NCBI GenBank assembly: GCA_002345965.1 | Contig: DDTF01000053.1 | Location: forward strand, 27,169 to 87,361 | Origin: Flammeovirgaceae bacterium UBA2371 | Lineage (GTDB): Bacteria > Bacteroidota > Bacteroidia > Cytophagales > Cyclobacteriaceae | Length of the DNA: 60,193 nt | Reading direction: 5' to 3' | In this document: positions 7,976 to 17,606 of the stretch, piece by piece | Layout: each line of letters opens with the position of its first letter | Position numbering within the stretch: position 1 is the first letter of the stretch | Notes under the pieces: model-generated | The model's input: only the letters and a program-made list of their open reading frames with translations | Database searches by the model: none | What the model was told of the DNA's origin: nothing | Translations under genes and position numbers: made by a program

Positions 7976-9376
7976 TTATCTTCCTACATCTTCCAAAGTT
8001 TCTCTGCTGGGTCGGTTTCCTCCCAACGGAAACGACAATCCAAAGAATGGTCTTACATAGTCAGTGGCCTTTATGGATCCATCTTCCAGTTTCGCAAAAG
8101 TCCATCGATAATCCATACCCACGTAGAAGAAACGGGCCAGTTGATAAACCACGTTGAAATTAGCCAAAGAGTTCTGATCCAGCGTAAAGGCATCATCAAG
8201 ATTCAGAAGACCACCTTTTATATAATTACCACTGATGGTCAGCTTGTCGCCCAACTGAGCAGCTTCAAGACCTACCTGCACAAGCGCTGGCGATTCGGCA
8301 GAAATCTGATCGGGCAACAGGATCGCACCATTGATTCTGAATTTGCTGAACAACATTATGCCCAGGTTTCCATAAATACCATTCCTGGACTGTGCAGAAG
8401 CAAGTGAAAGTATTTTGGCATCCTTATTAATCTCATAGATCGCATCGAAAAACTGAGGTAAGTAATGGTCTTTGTACCATAAACGTTCAATTCTCGCATC
8501 CAACATTACAGCTCCTGCCAATCGCATATTACTGGAAAGTCCCACACTCGTGCCATTACCTTCCTCATAGGTCAGTGAATTGGCAGCAAGAAATGCACTC
8601 AAGGTATCTGAGTCGATCTTTTTCAGCTTACTGATTTGTCCGTATCCTACCAGTTTAATGAAACTGGTGTTCAGGAAGGTAACTCCGGCATCAAATGCAG
8701 TGGCACTCATTCCATTTTGTTTAAGAAAGAAGGAAGTACTATCTACATTGGTGCCTTTATCTGTTACGAAAGAAGCTCCCAATTCCAAACTTCTTACAAT
8801 AGGAATAAAGGTTTTTCTAAGCGGGCGTACGTAAGGACGAACACCCAGTACGTTAACTCCTTTGATATCGCTGTACAACGCCTCTACCCCCACCATCTCT
8901 TTATAATTCAAATCCACATTCAGTCCGAACTTTCTGAATTCAAAACTGGGTGAGTTGGAGTAGTTGTTGATCAACGTTCCGTATCCCAGAGAAACTCCAC
9001 TCAAGTCCCCCGCCCGAACATAAATCGGATCAGCCTTCTTTTTACCAAAACTGAAGTACCGAATAAGACGTACTACCTCTACACCACCCTTGAATTCTTC
9101 GTCACGAAATTCACGCGTGTCTACATTAAACTGTACAGGTATATCAAATCCAAATCCAAACTTGGAAATACGAAACTCAGGCTGCAACCTTAAGCCGACA
9201 TAGTTTTCACCACCTATTTGAGTCAAACCAAAAGACGCTTTGATACTGCTGATACTATCTGCAAGCATAGCCTGAGGATCGACAGTAGCCAAATCACTGC
9301 GCTGCCCAGCCTCCTGCGCATAAGTGAATACTATAGTATTAAAAGCCAAAAGAGAGAGAAGTAGAAATCTTTTCAT
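7976..9376 (-). CDS. Predicted outer-membrane barrel protein (466 aa)
   Basis: The signal peptide (1-20, ending F-T-Y-A-Q) is followed by repeated amphipathic strands (ENYVGLRLQPEFRISKFGFG, GLNVDLNYKEMVGVEALYSD, FNVVYQLARFFYVGMDYRW). A conserved-looking loop containing YVRAGDLSGVSLGYGTLINN lies near residues 120-140. The strand-loop periodicity and the tail YVRPFFGLSFPLGGNRP suggest a barrel of about 16-18 strands. Similar uncharacterised barrel proteins are common in Bacteroidota; I cannot name the family. The start is the ATG giving the signal peptide. The gene stands alone and ends at a strong hairpin. Confidence 0.65.
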   Translation of the reverse strand: MKRFLLLSLLAFNTIVFTYAQEAGQRSDLATVDPQAMLADSISSIKASFGLTQIGGENYVGLRLQPEFRISKFGFGFDIPVQFNVDTREFRDEEFKGGVEVVRLIRYFSFGKKKADPIYVRAGDLSGVSLGYGTLINNYSNSPSFEFRKFGLNVDLNYKEMVGVEALYSDIKGVNVLGVRPYVRPLRKTFIPIVRSLELGASFVTDKGTNVDSTSFFLKQNGMSATAFDAGVTFLNTSFIKLVGYGQISKLKKIDSDTLSAFLAANSLTYEEGNGTSVGLSSNMRLAGAVMLDARIERLWYKDHYLPQFFDAIYEINKDAKILSLASAQSRNGIYGNLGIMLFSKFRINGAILLPDQISAESPALVQVGLEAAQLGDKLTISGNYIKGGLLNLDDAFTLDQNSLANFNVVYQLARFFYVGMDYRWTFAKLEDGSIKATDYVRPFFGLSFPLGGNRPSRETLEDVGR

Positions 9377-9540
9377 GGGTAACGGTTAATAATTAATAGG
9401 TTTTAATAAGATTGGCCAACAACCTAAATACAAGAAACCAAATTAAAGTAAGCATCTGTAGATATATTTTAACTCACTGTTGATCAGTGGTTTATAAATG
9501 AATGATGAAGTTTATTGGAAACAGAAGGGCTTCAACGAGG

Positions 9541-10884
9541 TCAAACCTTTTGCCAGCCAGACAAAGTCTGGATGAGTACCGCCACCAACCGCACCAAATC
9601 ATCCATATCTACCCATTCGTTGGGTCCATAAAAATTGCCTCCCAATGAGCCAATCCCATAAGCTGGAACATTCAGTAATCGGATCGGATAACGGATGTCT
9701 CCCGCATAGTGATTGGGATAGGCATCTGGTGCTCGACCGGTAATATCCTCAATTGACTGACGCAATACTTTGCTAACAGGTGCATCCCAGCTGGCCGAAC
9801 CAGGATTGGTGCGATACCCGATGGTATTTAATGCCACTTTGTAAGTATTATTGGTTGTAGGCAGTGCTTGAATGTAAGCATCAATGCTTTGTCTTGCATT
9901 TTCTACCAGTACAGCCCAGGTGTTCGTGCCTTCAAACTTCAATCGGAAAGTAACCGTTGCCTTATCAGCAACAGAACCAATTCGATCACCACCTTCCATG
10001 ATACCGATGTTGACCATCACATGGCTGAAAACTGTACTTCGCAAATGATCCATGATCTGCCAACAAATGTCCACGGCATTGCCACCGCTCTCCCAGGCAG
10101 CAGAATCCACACTGTTGATCTCCATTTGTTCTCCACGCCATCCTTCCACCGTCATCTGCAGATCCGCTATACCCTGCACTGAATTTTTAATGTCTTCAAG
10201 TCCTCGTCCAGTTTCAGCAGGATGCACATACAACACCGCTCCGATCTTGTGGTCCGCTTTACTGATACGCTCAAAAATGGGAAGACTGCCGCGGCTACCA
10301 CCACCTTTGCCATGCAGACTCATTACTACTGGCAAGGCTTCCCCTGCTTTGGACAAAGCTGCTGCCGCTACCAACATGGCCGCCACGCCAGCCTTATCAT
10401 CAGAAGTACCTAAGCCGTATAATTGATTACCAACCATCGTAGGTTCATAAGGATTGGTTTGCCATCCTTCATACACCGCTTCTGTATCGATGTGTGCAAA
10501 CATGGCGAATTGCTTGCCTTTGCTTCTCTTGGGCCAGCCTACAATGTTCGTGAAGGGGCCATCCCCTGCAGGACTGGGAGGCATGAATTCTGGATGATTG
10601 GCATAAAGGCTGGGACGGTCTGCTGTCTCTTCAATAGTATAGGGAAGCTTGGAGAGGTATTGCTTCACCACCGCTTGAGCTTCCGCAGCCGATTCTCCTG
10701 AAAGGCTTTGCACCCGCACCATGTCATTGAGTAATTTTTGTAACTCCTCACGATGGCTTTCAGCCATTTTTATCGCCTTCTTTGAAGGATCGGAAGTACT
10801 AAATCCCGGAAGTGCTGCCATCATGGCCAAAGTACCCGTACTGGCAATGAATTTTCTTCGGGAAATAGTTTTATTACTTTTCAT
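9541..10884 (-). CDS. Tat-exported M20-like peptidase with degraded active site (447 aa)
   Basis: From the ATG at 10884 the protein opens with MKSNKTISRRKFIASTG, a twin-arginine signal. The fold matches the M20 metallopeptidase/deacylase family: AHIDTE (H131, D133) fits the first metal-binding motif, and GTSDDKAGVAAM (D162) fits the bridging Asp. The usual D-E-E-x-G-S motif, which supplies the catalytic Glu and a metal ligand, reads GKGGGSRGS (192-200). The late H-x-P-N-E motif reads YGPNEW, with Tyr419 where the metal-binding His is expected. Three of the canonical active-site residues thus look replaced, so it may be non-catalytic, use one metal, or act by another chemistry. A longer reading from a TTG at 10926 would bury the Tat signal and is less likely. 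Confidence 0.8.
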   Translation of the reverse strand: MKSNKTISRRKFIASTGTLAMMAALPGFSTSDPSKKAIKMAESHREELQKLLNDMVRVQSLSGESAAEAQAVVKQYLSKLPYTIEETADRPSLYANHPEFMPPSPAGDGPFTNIVGWPKRSKGKQFAMFAHIDTEAVYEGWQTNPYEPTMVGNQLYGLGTSDDKAGVAAMLVAAAALSKAGEALPVVMSLHGKGGGSRGSLPIFERISKADHKIGAVLYVHPAETGRGLEDIKNSVQGIADLQMTVEGWRGEQMEINSVDSAAWESGGNAVDICWQIMDHLRSTVFSHVMVNIGIMEGGDRIGSVADKATVTFRLKFEGTNTWAVLVENARQSIDAYIQALPTTNNTYKVALNTIGYRTNPGSASWDAPVSKVLRQSIEDITGRAPDAYPNHYAGDIRYPIRLLNVPAYGIGSLGGNFYGPNEWVDMDDLVRLVAVLIQTLSGWQKV

Positions 10885-10998
10885 CCTATCCTTTAAATCC
10901 TTTTGAACATAGCACAAAACTTTCAAAAAAAGGACAATAAACTGAAAAGTAAAGGGATTATTACTTACATGGTAAATTCAAAAGTATAAAACCAATTT

Positions 10999-13386
10999 CT
11001 ACTCGTGGCGCAGCGCATCCACAGGATTGGCCATGGCACCTTTGATGGCTTGAATGCTCACGGCCAGCACCGTAACTACCAGTGTAATACCAATGGCCAG
11101 CAGAAATACCGAAGGCTCGATTTCAATTCTATAGGCAAATTTAGCCAGCCATTGCTGCATCAACTTGATGACAATGGGTATAGCGATAATACCTGCAAGA
11201 ATAACCAGCAATATAAATCTGCGATTCACCATGTAGTTGAGACCTGCAACAGTTGCCCCTAATACTTTGCGTATCCCAAATTCCTTGGTCCGCTGTGCTA
11301 TAGTATAAGACACTAGACCATACAATCCCAAGCAACTGATGAGCACACTCAGTCCGGCAAACGTTACGATAGTTTTAAAAAGCTTTTCGTCTGCCTGGTA
11401 GGCTTTGGCAAAAGCTTCATCTACAAAATAATATTGAAACGGGTACCTCGGTTCAAACTCCTTCCACTTCTGCTCAAGAAATGAAATTAAAGGTGAAGGA
11501 TCACCAGAAAATCGAATGGATAAATTGCGTTTACTGTTCGTGATCCACATAACGGCTGGTTCTACATTCAGATACAACGACCGAAAATTAAAATCCTTCA
11601 CCACACCGATAACGGGATAAGACAAAGCATCCCCCTGAAACTGAATTGTTTTTTCCAATGGACTATTCCATTGTAATAAATTGACAAGTGCTTCATTGAT
11701 CACCACTACATTGGAATCGCTTGCAAGGTTTTCATCAAAGAACCGACCACTCGCCATCTTTAAACCATAGGTCTTATCCCAATGATGATCTACAGGAAAC
11801 ATTCTGACTTCAATTTCATCAGGTGGAAACCCCTCGGGTTGAATAAAAGTACTTGAACTCCCACCACCCAAAGCCATTCGCGTGAGTGAAGTACTGACAA
11901 CATCCTGACGCTGCTTGACTTCATTGACAAAAGTTTCACCCTTTTCTGCAATAGCCTGGGTTAGGTTCAACACCATAACGTGCTCCTTGTCAAATCCAAG
12001 GTCTTTGTGAGTGACATATCTTATTTGTTGATATACTATCAGGGTACTGCTAATCATAACAACAGCGACAAGAAATTGAAAAGTTATTAATGCATACCGG
12101 GGCATGTGCCCTGATACTCTGCTTTTGGCTGAGGCCTTCAACACATCCACAGGTTTGAAGGATGAAATAACCAGCGCAGGGTAAGCCCCAGACACAAACC
12201 CTACCAATAGAATCAGCAACAAAGCACTCGCGACTACATACCAATTCCACAATAACGACATGTTCAATTCCTTTCCAGCCAAATCATTAAAAAAAGGTAT
12301 AAAAACGTAGAGCAATCCAACCGCCAGCAGGGCCGACAGCGTTGCGATCACCGTTGACTCTCCGATGAATTGAAAAAACAGTTGCTTTTTGGTGGCACCC
12401 AGTGATTTGCGCATACCTACTTCACGTGCCCTTCGCGTAGCCTTGGAGGTATTGATATTAACATAGTTGACACACGCAATAAAAAGTATGAACCCTGCAA
12501 TGACAGAAAAAACGATAACATATTGCCGGTTGCCCATCTTTGCCATCCGATGATATTTAACCAGGTGAGAATTGAGATAAATCTCCTTAAATGGCTGCAA
12601 ATAAAAATTATAATCATTAACCCGAGTAGGAATGTGTGCAGCTGTAAAGTCTGCCAGTTTTTTTCGCACATCTTCAGGATTGGATCCCTCATGCAACAAC
12701 ACGTAAGTGGTAAGTGTTTGCGTATGCCAGTTATTCATCCACTCAAATTCCAAAGGCCCTACCTTCGGTGTGGTGGAAGAAAACGATATCAATGCCCGGT
12801 ATTGAATATGAGAATTCCTTGGAGCTTCCTCAGCGATTCCAGTTACCTCGTACTCCAAATCATTCACTCCCGTTACGGTCTTCCCAATGGGATCTTCATT
12901 GCCAAACAAAGCGTTTGCTACCGAGGGCGTCAACACAATGGTCGATGGCCTGGTCAGCACATTGCTTTGATCGCCCCTTCTCAAAATAAAATCAAATACT
13001 TCAAAAAAAGCGTTGTCAACAAAAAGCACATCTTGTTCTTTGATTTCAATTTGCCGATCCTTATAAACCAACATGAGATTATTAAACCAGGGTTGGTATC
13101 GAACAAAGCTTTCCACTTCGGGAAATTCCTCCTGCATGCCGGGGCCGTATAATCCCGATGATTCTGCATTATTAACAACCACTCCTTCTTCAAGGCGCCA
13201 TTTGTTCAACCGGTAAAGTCTATCCGCTTTAGAATGAAAGCCATCGAAGGATGTTTCATCCAATACAAATATCATAGCCATTAAACTGGCCATGATCCCT
13301 ACACTGAGACCAACCACGTTGATCAGCGTGTGAAACTTATTCTTTTGAATATTCCGTAAGGCTGCAGTGAGATAATTTTTAATCAT
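10999..13386 (-). CDS. MacB/FtsX-family ABC transporter permease (795 aa)
   Basis: This is a duplicated two-module permease typical of Bacteroidota. Each half has a MacB periplasmic core domain and an FtsX-type three-helix membrane part. The N-terminus (KNYLTAALRNIQKNKFHTLI, then a helix at about 20-45) and the segments near 285-310, 340-365, 385-410, 430-450, 680-705, 725-750 and 760-785 are hydrophobic. The coupling motif RAREVGMRKSLGATKKQL occurs in the first half and RTKEFGIRKVLGATVAGL in the second. Members act as mechanotransmission pumps or antimicrobial-peptide or lipoprotein transporters together with a MacB/LolD-like ATPase. No ATPase gene is adjacent, so the partner must be encoded elsewhere. 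Confidence 0.88.
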   Translation of the reverse strand: MIKNYLTAALRNIQKNKFHTLINVVGLSVGIMASLMAMIFVLDETSFDGFHSKADRLYRLNKWRLEEGVVVNNAESSGLYGPGMQEEFPEVESFVRYQPWFNNLMLVYKDRQIEIKEQDVLFVDNAFFEVFDFILRRGDQSNVLTRPSTIVLTPSVANALFGNEDPIGKTVTGVNDLEYEVTGIAEEAPRNSHIQYRALISFSSTTPKVGPLEFEWMNNWHTQTLTTYVLLHEGSNPEDVRKKLADFTAAHIPTRVNDYNFYLQPFKEIYLNSHLVKYHRMAKMGNRQYVIVFSVIAGFILFIACVNYVNINTSKATRRAREVGMRKSLGATKKQLFFQFIGESTVIATLSALLAVGLLYVFIPFFNDLAGKELNMSLLWNWYVVASALLLILLVGFVSGAYPALVISSFKPVDVLKASAKSRVSGHMPRYALITFQFLVAVVMISSTLIVYQQIRYVTHKDLGFDKEHVMVLNLTQAIAEKGETFVNEVKQRQDVVSTSLTRMALGGGSSSTFIQPEGFPPDEIEVRMFPVDHHWDKTYGLKMASGRFFDENLASDSNVVVINEALVNLLQWNSPLEKTIQFQGDALSYPVIGVVKDFNFRSLYLNVEPAVMWITNSKRNLSIRFSGDPSPLISFLEQKWKEFEPRYPFQYYFVDEAFAKAYQADEKLFKTIVTFAGLSVLISCLGLYGLVSYTIAQRTKEFGIRKVLGATVAGLNYMVNRRFILLVILAGIIAIPIVIKLMQQWLAKFAYRIEIEPSVFLLAIGITLVVTVLAVSIQAIKGAMANPVDALRHE

Positions 13387-13464
13387 GGCAGGAGAATGTT
13401 GAACTTACTTAAATACTACTCCTGAATTTTGAATTGGTTGCATACTTCAAACAAGAATAATAAT

Positions 13465-14259
13465 TTATACCCCATTCCACGCGTCTGCGTACATCTTCCA
13501 GGTCCCCGTTTCCTTTTTCCAAACAATTAAATATTTGCCTTTCCAGGCAACTTCTTCTCCATTCTTTTTCCTGGTCTTGCCTTCATAATACCCAAGGTCA
13601 TAAGCCCAATTCCCTTGAACCGTAATTTCACTGGGGGTCACCTTATGCAACAATATACGCACTCCGTCAGGCAAAATCCAGCGCTTTTTAATAGCCTCTC
13701 TTCCTTCAATAATTCCGGCACCAGGTGGTAATATCTTGGCATCAGCCGTATAGGAATTGGCCAGCGATTCGAAATCAGCATTCATGTACGACAAAGAAAA
13801 AAGCTCCGTTTGTTTTAATATCTGCTCAATCTCGCGCTCCACATTTTCGAGGTTAACAGATGCTGTCTGAGTCCGAATGGAATATTCATTTTTTCTAAAG
13901 TCGTTGGGCTTTTTGTTGTTAAGAAATATGGGACCGCCAGGCCTGATGCTGCCAATTATCTTCTCAAAATTGCTTTCAACGTTATTCAAATCTTCTTGGT
14001 TGGCAAATGCAGTGATAAGTACAATATCAAATTCACCTTGCCCTTGTGTAACCAGCAACCGGTACGAATGAATATATCCAGCCTCCTGCGCTGCTTTCCG
14101 AAAAGCCTCCCAATTGTTTTGATAATAGTATTTGGCCTCATCGACATTGTTATCAACTATGTTCACATAGTCAATCATCAGGTACAACTTGTTGGATTGT
14201 GCTTTTACAACATCAGAGATCAGCAATAGCATGCCTACTGTTAATATTTTTTTAATCAT
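13465..14259 (-). CDS. Secreted protein with C-terminal NTF2-like (DUF4440/SnoaL) domain (264 aa)
   Basis: A signal peptide (1-20, ending V-V-K-A-Q) is followed by an N-terminal region (about 22-115) that resembles an alpha/beta dimeric-barrel fold. The C-terminal domain (about 140-264) is NTF2-like: ADFESLANSYTADAKILPPG, then EGREAIKKRW, VTPSEITVQGNWAYDLGYYE and a Trp-rich end (VWKKETGTWKMYADAWNGV). These match the DUF4440/SnoaL-like pattern, whose members include isomerases, hydrolases and small-ligand binders, so activity cannot be predicted. It diverges from a small gene at 14342, and a palindromic 14-mer lies 35 bases upstream. Confidence 0.7.
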   Translation of the reverse strand: MIKKILTVGMLLLISDVVKAQSNKLYLMIDYVNIVDNNVDEAKYYYQNNWEAFRKAAQEAGYIHSYRLLVTQGQGEFDIVLITAFANQEDLNNVESNFEKIIGSIRPGGPIFLNNKKPNDFRKNEYSIRTQTASVNLENVEREIEQILKQTELFSLSYMNADFESLANSYTADAKILPPGAGIIEGREAIKKRWILPDGVRILLHKVTPSEITVQGNWAYDLGYYEGKTRKKNGEEVAWKGKYLIVWKKETGTWKMYADAWNGV

Positions 14260-14293
14260 TGGTTGTAGATTTTAATAATTCATTGTTGTCAAA

Positions 14294-14307
14294 ATGACTT
14301 TAGTCAT
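14294..14307. promoter_or_regulatory. Possible Crp/Fnr-type site ATGACTTTAGTCAT
   Basis: A perfect 5-4-5 palindrome (ATGAC-TTTA-GTCAT) lies between the divergent NTF2-like gene (start 14259) and the 82-residue protein (start 14342). It has the TGAC-N4-GTCA architecture also seen at 32760. Confidence 0.45.
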
Positions 14308-14341
14308 GTTACTCCTCCACTTTATTTATTATATTATTATC

Positions 14342-14590
14342 ATGAGAACGGAAGTATTTGAGGCGATGGAATTAAATACAAAATCTGCAGTTATTCAGGA
14401 TTTTGGAGAATTTGTTGCATCCAGATCGTATTATGGATGCACCATTTACTTATACGCATTGCCGGGCTTTTTTGTTGAGGTGATCTATTCCGGCAACTTT
14501 CAAAGTCAAATTGAATGTATCCGGATACAAAATGATAGCAAGGTGCTGGAGCACTATGCCAAAGGTATTGACCTGAATCTGGACTTGTAA
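14342..14590 (+). CDS. Small conserved-looking protein, unknown function (82 aa)
   Basis: The frame begins MRTEVFEAMELNTKSAVIQD and ends with GIDLNLDL. It holds a short hydrophobic strand-rich stretch (YYGCTIYLYALPGFFVEVIY, residues 30-49) and acidic ends, so it is probably a small soluble cytoplasmic alpha/beta protein. An earlier in-frame ATG at 14294 would add a hydrophobic leader but overlaps the palindromic site, so the ATG at 14342 is preferred. Short proteins of this type (about 80 residues with F-(V/I)-E-V-x-Y followed by I-x-x-I) are familiar as unannotated Bacteroidota proteins. It converges on the RDD gene with a gap of 15 bases. I cannot assign a function. Confidence 0.6.
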   Translation: MRTEVFEAMELNTKSAVIQDFGEFVASRSYYGCTIYLYALPGFFVEVIYSGNFQSQIECIRIQNDSKVLEHYAKGIDLNLDL

Positions 14591-14605
14591 AAACAGGCTT
14601 TACCG

Positions 14606-15172
14606 CTACTTCTTCTCTACCACCCAGGTATCGGTCCACTTGTCGTGCCAGCCACGCGAATTACTCAAAAAAGAAAATGCTTCAAAAGGAATACACCGTG
14701 TGAGTGACCTCCTGAAAATGGTCCCTGCGTCAGGCGTTTTTCCATCCTTATCCACCACGCGTGTGCCAGTGAACAATTTGCCAATCGTACGACCCGAACT
14801 GGCCTCCAAAAGGGTGTAGTAGCCCACGTACAAAGTAAAGGACAAAACATAAGCCCATACCGGAGTCTTATCCGATTCAAGTTCACCAAGGTTCTCAGGA
14901 AAAAATAAAGCCACTATCACTCCAGATATTGCACCTACAAAAATTACAATTACATAAAAAACAATGTAATCAACTATCAGATTAATAAATCGCTTGGTAC
15001 CACTGGCCATGCTCACCTGTGGGTCAAATGAGGATTTTCCTTCATAAGCAGCCAACACAGGATCGCTACCATCTATCCCCTTGAAAGTAGGACAATAATC
15101 CTGAAAATCGGCCTGCCGACCTGTTAAAGAACAAATGATACCCTGCTGTACATCAAACTTTTGTGTTGGCAT
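14606..15172 (-). CDS. RDD family membrane protein (188 aa)
   Basis: The N-terminal 55 residues are soluble and carry two Cys in GIICSLTGRQADFQDYCPTF, a short motif common before RDD domains in Bacteroidota. The RDD domain follows: KRFINLIVDYIVFYVIVIFV with the expected R and D in the first membrane helix, a second helix around 115-135 (PVWAYVLSFTLYVGYYTLLE) and the conserved SSGRTIGKLFTGTRVVDKDG loop. RDD proteins are small integral membrane proteins; some are proposed ion exchangers, but the role here is unknown. An in-frame TAA two codons before the ATG fixes the start. Confidence 0.85.
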   Translation of the reverse strand: MPTQKFDVQQGIICSLTGRQADFQDYCPTFKGIDGSDPVLAAYEGKSSFDPQVSMASGTKRFINLIVDYIVFYVIVIFVGAISGVIVALFFPENLGELESDKTPVWAYVLSFTLYVGYYTLLEASSGRTIGKLFTGTRVVDKDGKTPDAGTIFRRSLTRCIPFEAFSFLSNSRGWHDKWTDTWVVEKK

Positions 15173-15323
15173 ACTTTACAATAGGCCAGTTGCTGATCTC
15201 TTGTCATTACAATAATGTTAAAATGGCACACATTGCTACTTCAGTGCTATTCCAGGTTGTAAATCGCAGCCGAACTGGATGGAAAAGCCAAAGCAAACGG
15301 TAGCATTTTACCTATATTTTTAT

Positions 15324-15350
15324 AAAATACATAGGGTTTTTATGTATTTT
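15324..15350 (-). terminator. AT-rich hairpin after the TonB-dependent receptor gene
   Basis: AAAATACATA (15324-15333) and TATGTATTTT (15341-15350) are perfect inverted arms around a 7-base loop, 22 bases after the receptor stop at 15373. On the minus strand the hairpin is followed by ATAAAAATATAGG. It is a plausible but AT-rich and therefore weak terminator. Confidence 0.45.
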
Positions 15351-15372
15351 CCATGCTGTACATTGATAATCC

Positions 15373-17535
15373 CTAGAGCTTCAGCTTCAATCCTCCGTTG
15401 ATAACAAACCCGTCTACAGGCGCATAAATATCCCTGAATACCGGATTGGCTACAGAGCCCGTGTAAATGGTATCAAACCTGGATTGACGCGTATCGAGGA
15501 AATTTTCAAAGTTCAGGAAAATGGAAAAATGCTCCCATAATTTCTCAGTCATCAGCCCACAAATCCAATAGGGTTTTCCGGTACTTCCATCACTGAGCTG
15601 CTGCGGACTAAAGTAATAAGCTTCCAGTCCGATTTTTAACTTTTCTTCCTTTTCATAAACCAGCACATTGTTCAATCGGTGCCTTGCCACCAGAGGATAT
15701 TGGGTTACCGCTCCATTGTAATGCTCATTCACATCCGCCAGTGTATAGCCTACAAAAAGTTTAAAATCATCATAGGTGAGTTTGATGTTGGTCTCCAGGC
15801 CTTTGGTGTCAATAAATCCTGCCGGTTGCCTGTACTCGTAAAAGCCGTTGGTCGTAGGCACCAATACCAATGGATTGTCGATGCGGGTGTAAAACAATAA
15901 GCTATTGATACTAAAAGTAAAATGATCTCCTAAAGGAGTCTTGAAATTGAAGTCCAGGTTGCCTCCGCTGGATTCTTCTGCATTTGTAGCCGCTGCATTC
16001 AAGGGAAGCACGTTTCTGAACTGTATCTTCTCTGCGTCTTCGGTAAACACCGTTGGACTTTTGTAGCCCAATCCCCCTCCCAACCTTACTGATAGCCTTG
16101 GACTGAATTTATACAGCCCCGAGATTCGTGGAAGGGCAAAGAAACCGTATTCATTTTGATAATCACCACGCAAGCCGGTTTCAACAATTAATTGTTCGGA
16201 TACATTCCACGTATTCTGAATAAATACACCTGCAGTAATGTAATTATAGTCCACCGCCTGAGCTGGCGCAACCCCATTTTGCGAAAATTCATCCGTCCAC
16301 AGGTTCAAACCGCCTATCCATTCCACATTTTGCTTTTTATAATTCAGAGACAACTCATTGAAGGACGATAATTGAATGCCGGAAAATTCATAAGAGGGTA
16401 TCTCTATCTTTCTGTCGTAATAACTGACGCTGTTTTTAAAGTGAATCCATAATAGGTCGTTCAGCTGGTGGTCTGCTGCCAATTGTGTGCTGAAACGGTT
16501 GGTACTGTTTTCTTCAAAGTACAAGTTGGTGTTACCCTGTTCGATATAGTCGATTGCACCACCGGTGCGATCCTCTACGGTGGAGTTAAAACCAATATGG
16601 AGCGTAGTCTTATCCGTGGGATACCAAAATAATTTGGGATTGATGGTATACCGATTGAATTTTGGAATGGCTGTTAAACCAATATCAGCAGGATCATAGG
16701 GAGATCCCACATTATAGGATGCAAAAACAGTGGTGCCTGTCTTTCCAAATTTTTGACCATAAAAACCGCTGAGGTCCAACCCTAACGCAGAAGTACCATT
16801 GACCATGAAATTAAGCTCGCGTTCTTCCTCAGGTACTTTTGAAACCAGATTAACCAGTCCGGCAATGGCCCCTCCGCCATAAAGCGTGGATGAAGCCCCC
16901 TTGATTACCTCCACCTGCTGCAAGTCGAGAGGCACAATCTGCAACAGACTCAAACCACCGGAAAAACCCGCATACAGGGGCAAACCATCTTTCAGTATTT
17001 GGGTGTACTTGCCATCCAACCCCTGTATCCGGATACTGGAATTGTAAGAGGTCGCTGAGGTTTGTTGTGTTTGTATCCCTGTACTTTCATTGAGCAACAT
17101 GCGAATATCACCTGGTTTCATGTTTCCTTTTTCCTCCAGCTCCTCGCCAGAGATAGCTTCTATTCTTGTAGGAATGTCAGCAATGGTTCTGCTGGAGCGC
17201 GTTGCCCTCACAATTACTTCTTCCATTTCCTCAGCCTCACTTTCCAGTAACACATCGTACGTTTTATCAGCTAGAGGAAAATACAGCGTATCAACACGCG
17301 AAGCATAACCCACATAACTGAATGCTATGATTTGTTTGCCTTCAGGAATATCGTTGAGGATAACCACACCATTCACATTTGATGTGGCCCCATTGGTAGT
17401 TCCCACTAAAATGGCGGTGGCACCAATCAATGGTTCTTTGGTGGCTTTGTCCCTGATGGTAGCGGTAAACTGGTGTTGTGCAAAACCGGAGGATAGCAAT
17501 AGCGTTGTCAGTATTGACAAAAATATTTTTTTCAT
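15373..17535 (-). CDS. TonB-dependent outer-membrane receptor (720 aa)
   Basis: The order is signal peptide (1-19, ending S-G-F-A-Q), a carboxypeptidase-regulatory-like domain (about 20-105, FTATIRDKATKEPLIGATAI), a plug domain (about 115-225, with IRIQGLDGKYTQILKDGLPL and VEVIKGASSTLYGGGAIAGL) and a beta-barrel of about 500 residues. It imports a ligand such as a siderophore, metal complex or cofactor across the outer membrane using TonB energy. The gene follows the DUF6660 gene in the same direction, 71 bases away. In my experience this pairing is typical of metal- or haem-type receptors in Bacteroidota, but the substrate is not visible. There is no SusD partner, so a polysaccharide system is unlikely. 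Confidence 0.92.
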   Translation of the reverse strand: MKKIFLSILTTLLLSSGFAQHQFTATIRDKATKEPLIGATAILVGTTNGATSNVNGVVILNDIPEGKQIIAFSYVGYASRVDTLYFPLADKTYDVLLESEAEEMEEVIVRATRSSRTIADIPTRIEAISGEELEEKGNMKPGDIRMLLNESTGIQTQQTSATSYNSSIRIQGLDGKYTQILKDGLPLYAGFSGGLSLLQIVPLDLQQVEVIKGASSTLYGGGAIAGLVNLVSKVPEEERELNFMVNGTSALGLDLSGFYGQKFGKTGTTVFASYNVGSPYDPADIGLTAIPKFNRYTINPKLFWYPTDKTTLHIGFNSTVEDRTGGAIDYIEQGNTNLYFEENSTNRFSTQLAADHQLNDLLWIHFKNSVSYYDRKIEIPSYEFSGIQLSSFNELSLNYKKQNVEWIGGLNLWTDEFSQNGVAPAQAVDYNYITAGVFIQNTWNVSEQLIVETGLRGDYQNEYGFFALPRISGLYKFSPRLSVRLGGGLGYKSPTVFTEDAEKIQFRNVLPLNAAATNAEESSGGNLDFNFKTPLGDHFTFSINSLLFYTRIDNPLVLVPTTNGFYEYRQPAGFIDTKGLETNIKLTYDDFKLFVGYTLADVNEHYNGAVTQYPLVARHRLNNVLVYEKEEKLKIGLEAYYFSPQQLSDGSTGKPYWICGLMTEKLWEHFSIFLNFENFLDTRQSRFDTIYTGSVANPVFRDIYAPVDGFVINGGLKLKL

Positions 17536-17606
17536 TGGAGTTGTTGGTCAAACGTAAAGAATAAGAACTGGTCGATCAACCGATTGGGCTAACCCGACAA
17601 TACTAA

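Noticed and set aside
7904..8407. 167-codon open frame on the plus strand over the 3' end of the barrel gene
   Set aside because: It crosses the terminator hairpin and is antisense to a convincing exported barrel protein.
10885..10926. Longer M20-like reading from TTG 10926
   Set aside because: It would place 14 residues before the twin-arginine signal.
12523..13152. 209-codon open frame on the plus strand inside the permease gene
   Set aside because: It is antisense to a clear MacB/FtsX permease and its translation is Cys/His-rich and featureless.
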